Below are positions 38,651-52,800 of a stretch of DNA of 64,000 nucleotides, piece after piece. The translations under genes were made by a program, and so were the position numbers. The notes under the pieces are model-generated. The model did not search any database. It was not told where the DNA came from and saw nothing but the letters and a program-made list of their open reading frames with translations. The stretch is from Erodium maritimum (Eukaryota; Streptophyta; Magnoliopsida; Geraniales; Geraniaceae), in the NCBI GenBank assembly GCA_963921825.1, contig OY997596.1, positions 1,183,001 to 1,247,000 of the forward strand, read 5' to 3'. Numbering within the stretch: the stretch's first letter is position 1; each line of letters starts with the position of its first letter.

Positions 38651-39105
38651 TAACTATTGATGAAAAACCTTTTGTGCAGAGCTCGCGAGGCAATATGGGT
38701 CATGCTTGTAACAATTGGTGTTGGTCGGTATAGATATCATTCCACGATTCAGTTTCACCTTCTTTGAGTCGAACAATCGACATTTGAACACCACCACCGA
38801 CAACCTCTGTTCGTATATAAGGTTAATAACTTGTTCCAAAACACCATATAAGGTCCCATCAGAGTCGGTCTCAAGCATGACACCACTGTTTTGTGTGGTT
38901 CTTCCTTTGTCTTGAGCCTCACAAAGGAATTTGACACCGTTGACGTCACATTGTGTATAGACAAAGTGGGATAGGACACCATTGAAAATCATTTCTGCTC
39001 CTTTATATTCTCCGTTTTGCCAATAAGGCGTCATCTGTTAGAACATATATATATATATGAATGAATGATGAATGAACACATTAAAATTATAAATTTACAT
39101 ATATA

Positions 39106-39195
<90 letters not shown>

Positions 39196-39586
39196 CTTAC
39201 AGTGCACTTGAATGTCGTGTAAAATGTAGCCATTCGATGTTGTATAGAGGTGTTGTTGCCAAACGCATTGGTGTACATCGTTGTAAAAGATTTGTACGCT
39301 TTGTCAGCTTCATCACAGTTTGTCATCACGGTCCAATGTGCAAGTGCGATTTCCGATACGCTCAACTGTTGTGCCCATGTAGGCCGTAACGGCTTCACTG
39401 TTTCATCATACACTGAAATGTTCCAACTGACTGACGCGGGGTCGATATTATTGCTTGTGTTCACAACTCTGTTATTGAGATATAAATTCATATGCGTCGA
39501 ACATTGATGAAGAATGTATGCTTCCGCGATGCAACCTTCGGGGTAACGGAAGTTGCGTACCCAAGATTTATAGTACCCAAGTTCTC

Positions 39587-39632
<46 letters not shown>

Positions 39633-42117
39633 TATATCAATACATGCACGTAAAATACATATATATATATATACATTAATTACTTACACGTATATTTATG
39701 TACCTTTCAATGGGAAACATCCAAGTGTATTGTACAGGACCCGTTTGAAGGACTTGATATGGGAGGTGTTTGCATAAATGCAGCATGATAGTGTGGAACG
39801 GTGGAGGAAATATCATCTCTAACCTGCACATTATGTCAACAATCTCTGTCTTCAACTGCATAACCCGGTTCTTTGACAACTCACGTGAACAAAGGGTTTT
39901 GAAGAAATCGGCAAGGTCGCAGATCACTGTAGCCACTTTTGGTGCCACATATGGACGTATTATGATAGGAAGTATACACTGCAGCAAAACGTGGCAGTCG
40001 TGAGTTTTAAGTCCGTAAAACTTCTTGTCCTTTATGTTGATCTTGTTTTTTAGGCCTCCTGCATAGCCCGATGGAAAACGTACTGATGAAAGCCCTTCCA
40101 GCACTTCCTCAAGCTTCTCTGGCTTAACCGTGTATCCTGCATATGGTAGGTAAGTCTTCCCGCACAGCACAGAAGGCCATAAATCCCTGTGCACACCATT
40201 CGTTTTCCACGATTTCCTGGCTTTCAAATCATCCTTAGTCTTTCCTGTCAAATTCAACAGCGTCCCAAGAATATTGTCACATACATTTTTTTTAATGTGC
40301 ATCACGTCCAATGCGTGCCTTGTCCCCAATGTATGCCAATACGGGAGATCCCAGAAAATCGACTTATGTGTCCAACATGACCTTACCGATTTTGTTGTTG
40401 TTGAAATTTTTGATGCAATGACAGTACGGGGTAGGTTCCACTCGTAACGAGGTCGTACACTTCTTGACCTGAACGTGCGGGCTTGTTGACTTTCATCTTC
40501 CTTTTTCCGTCAAAATTTTTCTTATCCATGCGACGTTTATCATCCAGCGGCAAGTCCTTTCGCGCCCCGTAGTAGTACGTCCTGTTGTGGCTGTGACGAG
40601 AATCCAGGTCATCCAAGCATATCTGGCATGCCAAGTAACCCTTAGTCTGAATTCCCCCCAACATCCCGAGCCCTGGGAAGTCGCTAATGGTCCACAGTAC
40701 TGCGACTCGCATCTTGAATGACCGATTAACAGACACATCAAACGTCACTACCCCATTATCCCACAACATGCGGAGCTCATCCATCAACGGTCTCATCAGG
40801 TTATTCAAACATTTTCCAGGCGACTTCGGTCCTAATATTCATTGATGATAATATATATATGTTAAATTCAAAATTATGTCAGAACAAATAATTAATAATA
40901 CGCAACATGATATTAAAACATTTTCTAGGCTACTCACCTGATATCAGCAATGATAAGATGTTAAACTCTTTCTGCATGCACATGTCCGGGGGCAAATTGT
41001 AAGGAATCACAACAACGGGCCACATGCTATAAGGCACGGCACTTGCACCAAATGGACAAAATCCGTCTGTGGCTACTGCTAGACGCACATTACGTTTCTC
41101 ACTGCCAAATCTAGGATGTAACCTGTCGAACTCAATCCAAGCTTCACCATCAGCTGGATGCCTCAAAATGTCAGGATTGACTGCCCTTTCCGCGTGCCAC
41201 TTCATTTTCTTTGCAATGTCAGGTGCGCTATACAACTTTTGCAACTGTTCTGTGATGGAGAAGTGCCTGACGGTTTTCTTCGCCCTCCCTCTCCCATCGT
41301 ACCGAGGTTTTTCACAAATAAGACATTCTTTCAAATGTAGATTTTCAGCGTAGTATAAACAACAACTATCTTCACAAGCATCATATGTTTCATACCCCAA
41401 CCCAACGTCCTTCACAACTTTTTGCGCATCAGCAAACGATTTTGGATACGTGTTCGGACGAGGAAATTTTTTCCTATTCATTGTACACATATCGCCAAAC
41501 GCGTTATTCGACACTTTGTATTTTTCTTTATAGGACATCAACTCCATAATGGTGGTCAATCTATCGGAACCAGTGCATCCCTCGTACAACGGTGTTTTAT
41601 ACACACTCAATAATCTCCTGTACTTGTCTGCATCTTCCCTTGCAACCGTCTCATCAATATCGTACTCATCAAAATCAACCATATCTTCCCGCTCAACCGT
41701 GTCACGGTAAGGGAACGCATTTTCAACATACTCCCTTGTTGCATCGTAATCAACGGATGATGAAGGCTCATTATTAATAATATAACTATTAGGACCGGAT
41801 GATGATACCTCATGATATCTAGCCATCTCCTGCATATCTATCAATCTAGATTCTGCTTCAGTAGGCATGAGGTGTGCTTCCCCGTGATACTGCCACATTT
41901 GGTAATTTCTCATAATACCAATCCCTTTACTACTTAAATGATCGATCAATTCATTGATTTTCGACCAACCGCCGTTCGCACAATTTCGACATGGACACCG
42001 AAAGTGATCATCCACACCGAATTTTTGACCATTAACTATGACATGCTCGATAAACCCAAAAATACCTTTCACATGCCTTGGATCCTTTCTTGACAACTTC
42101 ATCCAGCTTCTATCCAT
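38191..42117 (-). CDS. CACTA tnp2-type transposase gene, probably frameshifted
   Basis: Cut-and-paste transposase. Proposed exons, in - strand order: 42117-40938, 40831 to about 40380, continuing to 39704, 39585-39201, 39034-38669, 38559-38191. The N-terminus MDRSWMKLSRKDPRH plus FRCPCRNCAN is the transposase-associated domain. Next come CLICEKPRYDG, FATDGFCPFG-like and YSMWPVVVIPYNLPP of the Tnp2 domain, then GYLACQIC, LDVMHIKKNVCDNILGTLLN, and DUF4218/DUF4216-like parts ending FKCRLFDS and YVDDPKLGG. The tail after residue SVDTIPRP is extremely acidic (D/E runs). At about 40380-40390 the frame changes (QQQQNR stop versus CWTHKSIFWDLPYW) without room for an intron, so a small indel probably inactivates it. 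Confidence 0.8.
38602..38647. repeat. (AT)n microsatellite in a transposase intron
   Basis: About 22 AT units between proposed exons 5 and 6 of the transposase. Confidence 0.95.
39121..39193. repeat. (AT)n microsatellite in a transposase intron
   Basis: About 36 AT units preceded by an (AC)n run from 39107. A second AT tract is at 39587-39627, and both lie in introns of the transposase gene. Confidence 0.95.
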
Positions 42118-42671
42118 CTAGGCATATATATAAATCAAAAATAAATTCTTCCACACAAAACTAATATATATTCATCAAAATGAGTATATTATACAAACAT
42201 TAATTTAAATATTTTAGATGAATATTAACAAACCATATATACATGATAAAATTATATCTTCCAAAAAAACTAAAATACATTCTTCAAAATGAGTATATAC
42301 ATATATAAACTAATTAATTAGTTAATTAAGTCATGCATATTGTAAATCAAATATATATAGTACTATACATAAATAAAAAAAATTATTCCACAAACTAGAA
42401 TATATCTATAAAATATAATGAAGTATACATATAGCATACCATTAACGAGTTTCTTGACGTCATGATTTGTTTGGAAGTAGATTGATCATATAAAGGAACC
42501 TTGAGTAGAGAAGAAGAAATGTTGGGTTGAGAGGTTTTTTTAGAGGGAGAAAATTTCTGCAGATTTTTTAGAGGAATGAATGTTTTGAGAGAGAAGAAAG
42601 AGTTTGGTAGGGAATGTAATGGCAAGTTGGTGGGAATTAAAGACGTTATTACATCTAAGACGGAATGAGAA

Positions 42672-42958
42672 ATGTAGTCGTAGAAGCATGTATACCCCTA
42701 CGACTACATAGACGTTTGTGGTAGAAGAATATATCCTCTACGACTATGATTCAATGTAGTCGTAGAGGCATGTATACCTCTACGACCACGTTAAGTGTAG
42801 TCGTAGAGGAATATATGCCTCTATGACTACATCAGAATGTAGTCGTAGAGGCATATATCTTCTACGACTACATGTAATGTGGTCGTAGAGGTTATTACCT
42901 CTACGACTACATTAAATGTAGTCGTAGAGGAAATAAACTTCTATGACTACATACAAAG
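42672..42958. repeat. CACTA subterminal inverted-motif array
   Basis: About 13 copies of the 14-16-bp motif CCTCTACGACTACAT alternate in orientation over about 280 bp, so neighbours form palindromes separated by short AT-rich spacers. In En/Spm such motifs bind the TNPA-type accessory protein; here that role is family inference. Confidence 0.9.
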
Positions 42959-42999
42959 TGCCTAGTCGCAGAAGTACAAAGCTGGTGTAGTTTGAGAAT

Positions 43000-44475
43000 G
43001 ACGGAGCGTCTCGCTGGAAGAGACGAGAATGATGTCATCCACATACAATAAGATATAAGCAGTGTTTGTGCCTTGGCTGAAGATAAATAGTGAATGATCG
43101 GACCTGCTATGAGAAAAACCAATCGAGGAAACAAAGTTAGTGAAACGCTGGTACCATGCTCGAGGAGCCTGTTTGAGACCGTAGAGAGAACGGTGCAACA
43201 AACAAACATAGTCAGGATGAACAGAGCTCCGGAAACCAAAAGGTCTTCGAGTTCCCTCTATAATCATGAGCTTGTATCAAAAGGTCTTCGGGTTCCCTTC
43301 TAACGAGCCCATACCCTATCCCATAACGCGATCCAGAAAGTGGGGTTATAACATATTGGTATCAGAGCCGAGCGTTATGGACTCCGGCCCCTCTCTCCAG
43401 CAGAAATTCACAGCGTTCCTAGCAAGATATGAAGCTGATCAGCGGGAGCTAGAGGAGTTGGCGCTGCAGGTCCGTGGGCTGCAGGTTCGTGCGCTGTCCG
43501 CACCTCCGCAGGAGGCGATCTCAACCCCGGCTGGCCGACAACAACCACCACCAGCTCCGGAGCGCAAGTCCAATGCCAAGCAAAGCCCTGTCAAGAGGAC
43601 AGTTCAGTAGGAGACTTGGTTGTCCGGATCAATTCTTTATCCGACACAACACCGATGAATCAACAGGAGGATTCTAAGCATGCACTGAAGAGACCAAGGC
43701 ACTTTGCAATATCAGAAGAGCCAACTATGCTTCTTGTTGGAACACATATTGGTGTCATGTCACTTTGGGAGGTAATTAGCATGGATAGGCTTATACTGAA
43801 AAAGTTTTGGAACTTGATTGAGGACGAGTCCGTAGCTGCCACCGCGAATACAAAGGACATCAATCCATCTAATGCGCTTGAGGACAAGCGCCATGTGCAA
43901 GGGGGGAGTGATGTTATGGGCCTTACGGACCGTAACAGAGTGGGATAAGCACCCCACAAGGGTGTGGCCGGCTAGGGTTGAGGCTAAATATTGGTTTATA
44001 TTTCCTTTTTTAATTAATGTCCTAGTTTGAGAGTATTTCCTTTTAATTAATGAGTTGTATTAGGTTTTGGTAAGTTGAGTAGGTTTTGGTAATTAGAATT
44101 GTAGTAGGACTTGGTGAACAAGTAATCTCCTTGGCTATATATACCAAGGGGTTATATTGAATAAAGTAGACTTGAGAATTAATAAAATACTTTGGTCTCT
44201 CCTACGAGGTCTTCGAGTTCCCTCTATAATCATGAGCTTGTATCAAAAGGTCTTCGGGTTCCCTTCTAACGAGCCCGTACCCTATCCCATAACGCGATCC
44301 AGAAAGCGGGGTTATAACATATTGGTATCAGAGCTCTGATACCATGATAGAGTTTGATTCGTTGCCCTCTTCATTGATAATCTGAATATATATACACAGT
44401 TACAGATATCAAATAGAGAGTTTAAATACTTTCAAACTCTTTACAAAATATAGATAATAATCTCTATCGCTAACA
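43000..44475 (-). mobile_element. Truncated chimeric copia element, duplicate copy
   Basis: Keeps about 240 bp of the RT frame (43000-43241, - strand, including RSLYGLKQAPRAWY and LLYVDDIIL), the embedded LTR element (3' LTR 43912-44319) and the copia LTR (44345-44475) with GTACC after it (44476-44480). The left LTR and RNase H part are missing beyond the CACTA border. The gag-like ORF and the TOPLESS-like fragment differ from copy 1 by several substitutions. Confidence 0.9.
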
Positions 44476-44480
44476 GTACC

Positions 44481-46779
44481 CTTAATGTATTGGTAATACA
44501 TTTTCAGTACTTATATGTTTAAAAACGTTCTGTTAAAATTTTTCTGTTTTGGTAACCGTCTGTTAGGAAAAAGAAAGAAGCATTTCGTTCTGTGAGTCAT
44601 GTGACATCATGTGTTGATCAAGGAGATAATGAAATAACGATGATCCTTTACTCATTTGGACCCTATAATTTTATTGGGGAAATTACTTTTATACTTTCAT
44701 TCGATAATAACTAAAATAAAATAATAATTATAAAAAAATAAAGGAAAGAATTATAAATAATAAAAATTAATTTAACTCCCTTATCTGTCTAAAAAATTCC
44801 AGTTTTTATTACATGGTATCAAATCTTCAAAGGAGCAATAAAAGCAATATCTTCAGATCTACACAACGAAAGTGGCAGTGTAGATCTCTACAACCCACTA
44901 TATTTCATCTTCTTTGACCAAGTGAAGATGTCGATGCCGATATCTATTCTCTGGAAAGGGTTTAGATGCGTGTGGACGTCATGGTAGCAACATTTCTCTC
45001 CCGATGAAGGCTTCTCCGACCTCGAGTTGTTGCAATTCTTTCGACAAGGGGAAGATGGAAGGCGAGGAAGACGAACCTGAGTCGCGATGGAGGTGAGGAA
45101 GGGGATGATCGTGAGTTCCAGATTTCGTGAGTTGCAGATTTCGAATTTGTAGAGCTTATATAATATGTTCAATTTTCTTTGTGTTTTTAATTTCAGATTT
45201 TGAATCTATAGAATTTGGTGCAAATTTCAGTTTAGGGCATCTTTAATTTTAGGATATTCGATCGGTTTGAGCTTTAATTGTTACAAGAATGGTTTGAGAT
45301 TGTTGGTTGATTTTCTTATTGTCGATATGTTTGATTTTTATTTATTTATAAAGCAACCTCTTCATAATTGAAAAGGAAATACAAGGCTAGGGTTTTGGCT
45401 ACATAATCAAAAGCACCAATACAGATAGAAATATGTCAGGCCAGACACCTCGAATCACGAATCACAAACTCGATCCATTCAAAGGATCAGAACCAAATAT
45501 AAACAAAACATCTGCGTGAAACGTCAGTCTCAAAACAATCCAACAAGAGGACGAAACTAGACAAATGGTCTAACTACCTAATTTTACTAACATTAAACAC
45601 CAAAGGAGCCAACAAGGGCCAAACTGGCTGAAACTAGTAACAAGATCTAACACCTTAATTTTCCAACCATGAAGCTCTATATAGAAAAAAAAAACAAGTA
45701 AAGGTCTTATAACCTAGATTTTCCAATCACAAAGAACAAAACAAGAAATGACCCTACTGTCACCATCACCAACATCGTATCAGGTCATCTCATCCCCTAT
45801 GTGTCCCGCACTATAGCTTCTGGGCTTGCGAGACTCAATCAAAATAGTGGTCATGGCTCTCTCTACAGCCGACCCTAGCTCCCTTCGGAGAAATCGCCAC
45901 TCCCCCCGGCGATCCACAGGCCACCACCAGTGTCGCCGCTTTAGACTTCTGAGCCACCACCTCAGCCGCCATCAGTGTCGCCACCTCTATCGCAACCACC
46001 GTCACCACCTCCTCCTCCTCTACCACCAGAGCCGCCACCTCCTCATCCGCCACCAGAACCGACACCACTACCTCCTCCTTCGTCACCAAAGCTACCGCCT
46101 TTTACACCGCCCCTACTGCATGTATGACCGATCATTCATGATCATCGAAGGCCCGACCTTAGATCAGGCGCCATGACTGTGGCACATCCGACCAGTCGGG
46201 GTTACTGTGTAGAGACGCCTCATTCTCATCCGCTAGATCGGAACCCTAACAACCTTGATCGGGGTCAAGGAGTTTGGAACTAACTACTGATCATGTCGAC
46301 AAAAGTGGGTTCCAACTTGGCGCCCAACCCCATCCGCTGGATCGGGAGCCCTCAAACAACGAGGTGTGCGTGAGAACGCATACATCGCCCTGCTAATATC
46401 GGTATCAATTGGACCTCCTGATCCCCCCATTTACAGTGTTCTCTCTGGATGTCCATTCTCCCCTCAAATGTGTCTTACCTCCTACCACAAGCATTTTTAG
46501 GTCGAGTCAGAAAAATACAACCACCAATCGTGTCTGATCAACCATCATTATAAGGAATCCCTTATAAATATGTCCCATGGATTAATCAGGTACTATCGTC
46601 TAATACCTATGGATCAAGACTTTTGTCTCATCTTTTTCTTTTCGGTGTTATTTCAGTTTTACGATTATACCTACGTTTGTATCGTCTTCTTTTTTTATCA
46701 ATAAACTACCTATATGCTAAAAGAAAATCCTATTATTTTAATTTCAACGTGACCACACTCTCCTCTTCTCTACTACACC
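44481..46779. other. Upstream region of GAD copy 2, no intact gene
   Basis: Duplicate of 22448-24746 with only a few substitutions, all in its first 0.9 kb as far as I could compare. Same degraded proline-rich stretch at about 45913-46128. Nothing else recognised. Confidence 0.5.
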
Positions 46780-46885
46780 TATAAATACAAACGAGCTCTT
46801 CGCGTTTCTAATACTTTCGCACCATTTCTGATCTCTCTCTCTCTCTCTGCAACTCTCATCGCGGATCTTCTCCACCGTCGCCGCC

Positions 46886-49800
46886 ATGGTCCTCTCCAAG
46901 GCCTCAACGGAGTCCAACTCGTTCCTCCACTCCACATTCGCCTCCCGATACGTCCGAACATGTCTTCCCAGGCAAGTTTTCGATTTCGCCATATCAATTT
47001 ACGCCGTCGATTCCAAATTCGTTCTCCGATTGTTGGTCGGATCTCTGTGTATGACCTCGATTGTTCCGATTCGTTGTTGACATTGTCGATTGATCAGGTT
47101 CAAGATGCCGGACAATTCGATCCCGAGGGAGGCGGCGTATCAGATCATCACCGACGAATTGATGCTCGACGGCAATCCGAGGCTGAATCTGGCGTCGTTC
47201 GTCACGACCTGGATGGAGCCGGAGTGCGATAAGCTGATTATGGCTTCGATTAATAAGAACTACGTTGACATGGATGAGTACCCAGTCACTACTGAGTTAC
47301 AGGCACGTTCTTCTTATCCTTCTTCAGCATGTCATACCATACATGATCATACATCTTCGCATGTTCTGAATTTAGATACCAACCAGTTAATTGCTTCTAA
47401 TTTGTGATAACTGTAAGCCAGATTGCAATGAGTTCTTAATTAATTGCATGCATCACTTTGTTGGGTTTTGATCTCGATTGATTATCCATAGGAGATTCTA
47501 TTATGATGCCTTATAAAAGAGTGGTGCAAATGAGGCATGATAATTCATGAGTGTGATGTGTGAATCAATTTGAAAATAAATGCTCGTTTTATTATAATTT
47601 ATTTATAATTTCATGTTTGTCGACTAAATTAGGATGAACTAGATCATAAAGAAAGTGAAAGTGAAAAACTATTAATACAACTACCAATATTTAGAAAAAA
47701 AGTGAGAAGTACAGAGTACTAAGCTCAGCTCTGCTTCACCCATCTCATATACCAGTTTGGTGGAAAGCATGGATATGGTACTTTTAGATATGAAACCAAG
47801 AACCAAGATAACTTACCAGATTAAGCAAGGAAGGCATAATGGGAGATACTAAATAAGGAAATAAAAACATATTATCCGTGGGGGCACTGGATGGGTGGTT
47901 GGGCCGGTAGGGTAGGCAGTGGCCTCGGGAGGCCACCCATGATACTGATTCTATAGCCATTTTGGTTGTATGAGCCCTTAAAATTTATCCGTGATTCAGG
48001 TAGCTTGATTGGTTCTAGCAAACGTTACCTAATAAGAGATCTAGTGGGACATCTTCTGAGTACGGAACTCTTGATCCGAAGATTTGGTAAATTGTGAAGT
48101 ATCTGTTAATGCAGTCTTTATTTTGATTGTGCGCCATTGTACGAGAAAAGGAATGACGTCCATTTTCAGACTGAACTATCTCATTGAGTTCGTTTTAGTT
48201 GTTAAGGCGTCTTAATGCTAATGATAAGTTCGTTTTAGTTGGCTTTGTCATGTCAACATTCACTTTCACGTGTCGGCATTGACTAACGGATAAGCTAACT
48301 TGATTAATGGTTATCCATAAGTAGGTAAACTTTGGGGGAATATATTGTAAAAAAAAGTTCATGAACCGAGATTTTTCAAGAAAAGAAAAGGATTTTTTCT
48401 TCTATATTTTAATTTTCTTACCAGCTTTAGACAATTAGGTTTTGTGGGTAGGTTTTATTGTCAAATTGTATCTGGTCACTTTTCTAGAGGACCACAAGGT
48501 CTATAACTGGCTTATGATATGTTCGATCCATTGTAGTACTCTCTTTCACTTGTCCATTGCTAGGCATATACCATGTTCTATTGTTACTTGTCCCATCTTA
48601 GTATCTTACTCCTATTCTCCTTGTAATTTGAATTCCATTTATATATTAAAATCTAGACTCCAACTGATATGATAATTAGATTATTTTCACACAATGGATC
48701 ACTTTAATGAATTATTACACCTTAGCTCAAACATAATTGATTTACCCATCAAGTTTTGCTCAACCCAACAGGGTCCTTCTGATGAGGAAGACTTGTTCCA
48801 TTAGCTGCCACTTAAGCCTTTTCAAGTCTATCTCCAGACCTTGTTATGCAGACCCTCTTGATTAGTACTGCGTCATTTTTAAAAATGACCTAAACTGTTG
48901 TGTTGTGTGAATGAGCTTGAGCATGCATGGCTTAAGGAACATTCCACAGTAAATCTAAGGCCCTACTAAGATCTAGAAATTGACTGATTCTTCAAAAATA
49001 TTAGCACTAAAAAATAATAATAACTGTCAAAAATCTATTACAGTAGTTTGATTGGTCTAAACGAACAGCACATTAGATTCAATATTTGAACCTTAACGAG
49101 CCCTCTGCTCGGGGGCAGGGTGGGAATGGGAATGGATTAGAAATTTTCCAATGATAAAAACTATTGAAACAATGTTAAATTATACTATTTTTCAAATTGA
49201 CCCATTAATTTTGCTGTTCTTTCCTTCTTTTGGGTTATAATGAATTTGAACAAACAGAATAGATGTGTTAATATGATAGCACATCTGTTCCATGCACCAC
49301 TTGGAGAGTCAGAGGCAGCAGTTGGAGTAGGAACTGTGGGTTCATCAGAGGCAATAATGTTGGCTGGTTTGGCCTTCAAGAGGAAGTGGCAGAACAGGAT
49401 GAAAGCCGCTGGCAAGCCGTATGACAAACCCAATATTGTCACTGGTGCTAATGTTCAGGTAACCTTTATACCTGTACATCTTGCAATTGATAGGCAATTA
49501 AACTTGGTTGATTAAAAGGGGTTTGGAATAATATCTCAAAAATAATATCTTTTTCTTGGTCGATATTTATAAATACCCAACTCAATAGTTTTTAGTTTTT
49601 GTGTGTAACTTAAGAGCTGAAACTAAGTTTTGTTGAACTTTTCGAACACTTATTCTCTGAGATTATTATTATTGCATAATCTAAACTAAATGTATTCAAC
49701 TGTATATGTATAATCTAACTAATTTTGAACCTTAAACCAATACAAAAAACTTGTCCATTTATGTTTTTTTAAGGAAATGCAACTCAATGACTAACATGCC

Positions 49801-52800
49801 TGAAAACACATTGCCAACCATTCATACTTACGGTTTAAGCATGCATAGATAACAAGCATTGTAATACTATACACATTACAGACCATATATTCTTATGGTT
49901 TAATTATGCATAGTTAACAAGCATTGTAATAGTATATTCTCCATGTGCATTGAGAAATATATCAAGTGCTAGCATATAATGTGTTCATTCTTAAACTAGG
50001 ATTTACTGCTTGCTCAAAAGTACAAAGTTTAGACTTGGTTGTTGAAGCTCTGTACGAATCACGATAATATAGGTTTGCTGGGAGAAATTTGCAAGGTACT
50101 TCGAGGTGGAGCTGAAGGAGGTGAAACTGAAGCAAGACTACTACGTGATGAACCCAGATAAAGCGGTGGAGATGGTTGACGAAAACACTATCTGTGTTGC
50201 TGCCATTCTTGGCTCCACCCTCAATGGTGAATATGAAGATGTCAAGCGATTGAATGATCTCTTGATCGAGAAGAACAAAAAAACTGGGTAAATATCCATC
50301 TCTCCATTGCCATATTGTTTCATCATGCACATCATTTCATTGCTGCTAATAGGTATAGAAAATATATGTTATGAGTCCAATATATTTACTGGTGCTTGAC
50401 CGCAAGCACCAGATTATGATGTTGTAGACGGATCTTTTTAACTGGTGAGGGCTTGGGTTCAGGTCGTGGAGGCTTAGAAACAAAACATTGTTGAATCTGG
50501 TTGGTCATTTCTTGTTGCCACGCCTGGGTGGCTGCCTTGTTCTCCTTGTACACGTGAGTGACTCTTTAGATTGTTCCCCAAAAGACCTCATTTTCACCAT
50601 AACTCTTGGCTCTGATACCATTGTTATGGTCCCGAACTTGGATCGAGTTATGTTATAGGTGTTGTGTTGTAGCATTCGTCGGAGAGAATGCAAGATCTCA
50701 TATAGCATTCGTTAGAGAGAACGCAAGATCTCATGTAACATTCGTTAGAGAGAACGCAAGATCTCGATGGAAACCTTTCGCCTTTGATTTTTGTTTATAA
50801 TTCTTGATATCCTCTTCATTAAATAGCCAACTTATAAATAGTCTGAAATTCCAAAGTAATACAAAGATTATGTAGCTTCCCATGATCACAACTACCCATA
50901 ATTAATAAATAACTCCCATGATAACAATAACTAAGTGGCTGTGAATTAGTAATAAATAACTACCCATGATCACTAAGTAAATAATAATGTTAATTCAATT
51001 AGAAAACTAATAAAAATATATTGGACTCATAACAATATAACTATGCTTTTTGTGAAGCAAACTGTCAGGGCCTTTGATAAGGGCTAACTTTTACAAGATA
51101 GTAAATGGCAGCATTTACTATCATTTATGTAGCGACTCTTCATTTTAGCTTTCAATAAGGATCTTTGCATATTCCATAGGTTGTGTATGTATATACATAA
51201 CCTATGGTAAAAGAAATAAATAGAGTTTTTAGTAGCTAATTAGTTTATTTAGTTTAATCAGGTTACCATAAGTTGTGTGGGTGCAAAGAAGGGTTCCTAG
51301 ATCTCAAACCCAGGACCGTAACACAAACTTAGGCATTCCGTTCGTGTCTGATTCATTAGAATGAATGTCTCTGAATAATAAGTGTATGGTTTTAATCAGT
51401 TCACGCTCAAATATAAATTGTTTTGGTTGAGAAAAGTGTTTCAACATAGTTACAAATTTGTGTTTTTTTCCAATCAAATCCTAAACTTGGGTTTTGTTAC
51501 AATTTGGTCTAAGTTTAGGTTTTGTTCCAAAACAGTCCAATGTATATACATTTTGTTCCAAATTAGTCTTAAAAGTTATGCATTTTTATTGTCAGGTAGT
51601 CTTAGAGTTTGGATACTAGGTTCTGTTTGATCATCAAACTTGGTCCGTTCAAATTCTTACAATGTTGTAAGATATTCAACTTCGCATGTGACTACCCTAA
51701 AATATTGTCCAGAAACGAAAAACTACTTTAAGTTTTGTCCACGCTTTTAGGTTACACTAAAGTTTTGTCCACCGACTTCCGTTAGAAAAATGTAACAAGT
51801 TAATTGTCAAAAAATACCCTAAAGTATTGCCCACACAACTTTAGAATGCATTATGTATTGCCCACAAATCTATTGGATCCGCGAAGAACTGCCCAGACCA
51901 CTCATTCTGAACATTCATCACGGTTTCTCCCTGTTACGTTTTTATAACGGAAGTCGGTGGACAAAACTTTAGTGTAACCTAAAAGCGTGGACAACTTTTG
52001 GTGGCTTTTCGTTTGTGGACAATACTTTAGGGTAGTTTTTAAGAATTAACCCTATTATAAATACTATCTGTCATGTAGCTTAGCATCTGATGATCTTTAT
52101 GTAACTCTAAATTTCTCAGGCTAAAAGAATCTCATCTTTTTTGTTTGTAGACATACATATTGTCAGTGAACTATGTAAATTTGTGTTTGTGTTTGCCGAT
52201 GTCACATTTGTCATTATAACGTAGTTAATGTCCAATTCATGTGATTTTGTAGATGGGATACTCCAATCCACGTGGATGCAGCCAGCGGCGGCTTCGTCGC
52301 TCCGTTCATTCACCCAGAGCTTGAATGGGATTTCCGCTTGCCCCTTGTGAAGAGCATCAATGTCAGCGGGCACAAGTACGGGCTTGTCTATGCCGGCATT
52401 GGATGGATTATCTGGAGGAACAGGGAGGACCTTCCAGAGGACCTCGTCTTCCATATCAACTATCTTGGTGCAGATCAACCCACCTTCACCCTCAATTTTT
52501 CCAAAGGTACTTATAACTATAATTTCATACATTCGTTATAAGGATAACCTCACAAACTTGCGGTGAACCTCTTTTTTTTTTTGCAAAAAATATTCCCCAA
52601 CTATTTTCTGTCAGCAAATCCACTAATGGGGTTAATCTTTTTCTCAAAAACTCGAAAGTAGCCATGCAAAAGTGTATACATAGGGTTTCAAATTGCAAAA
52701 CACGTATACATGAAGTTTACAAATTGCAAACCACGTATAATGTAAAGGGTAAAACTGCCATTTCCAAAAAAATGAAGTCATGCGATTGTCACATGACTAA

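Larger units (their letters stand above)
36832..42999 (-). mobile_element. CACTA (En/Spm) DNA transposon at the duplication junction
   Basis: 6,168 bp between the two duplication copies. It carries a tnp2-type transposase gene on the - strand, a subterminal array at the right end (about 42672-42958) and a 216-bp satellite at the left. The right terminus, read outward on the - strand, is ACTACACCAGCTTTG with GCGACTAGGCACTTTG inside it, a near-canonical CACTA end, followed by eight bases (TTGAGAAT on +) of uncertain origin. The left border starts directly in subterminal-type sequence (ACTTCTATGACTACAG), with no matching terminal repeat, so that end is truncated. Confidence 0.88.

Noticed and set aside
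39087..39676. Open frames encoding long YIYIYI runs
   Set aside because: Translation of (AT)n microsatellites in transposase introns; only the parts outside the repeats are coding.
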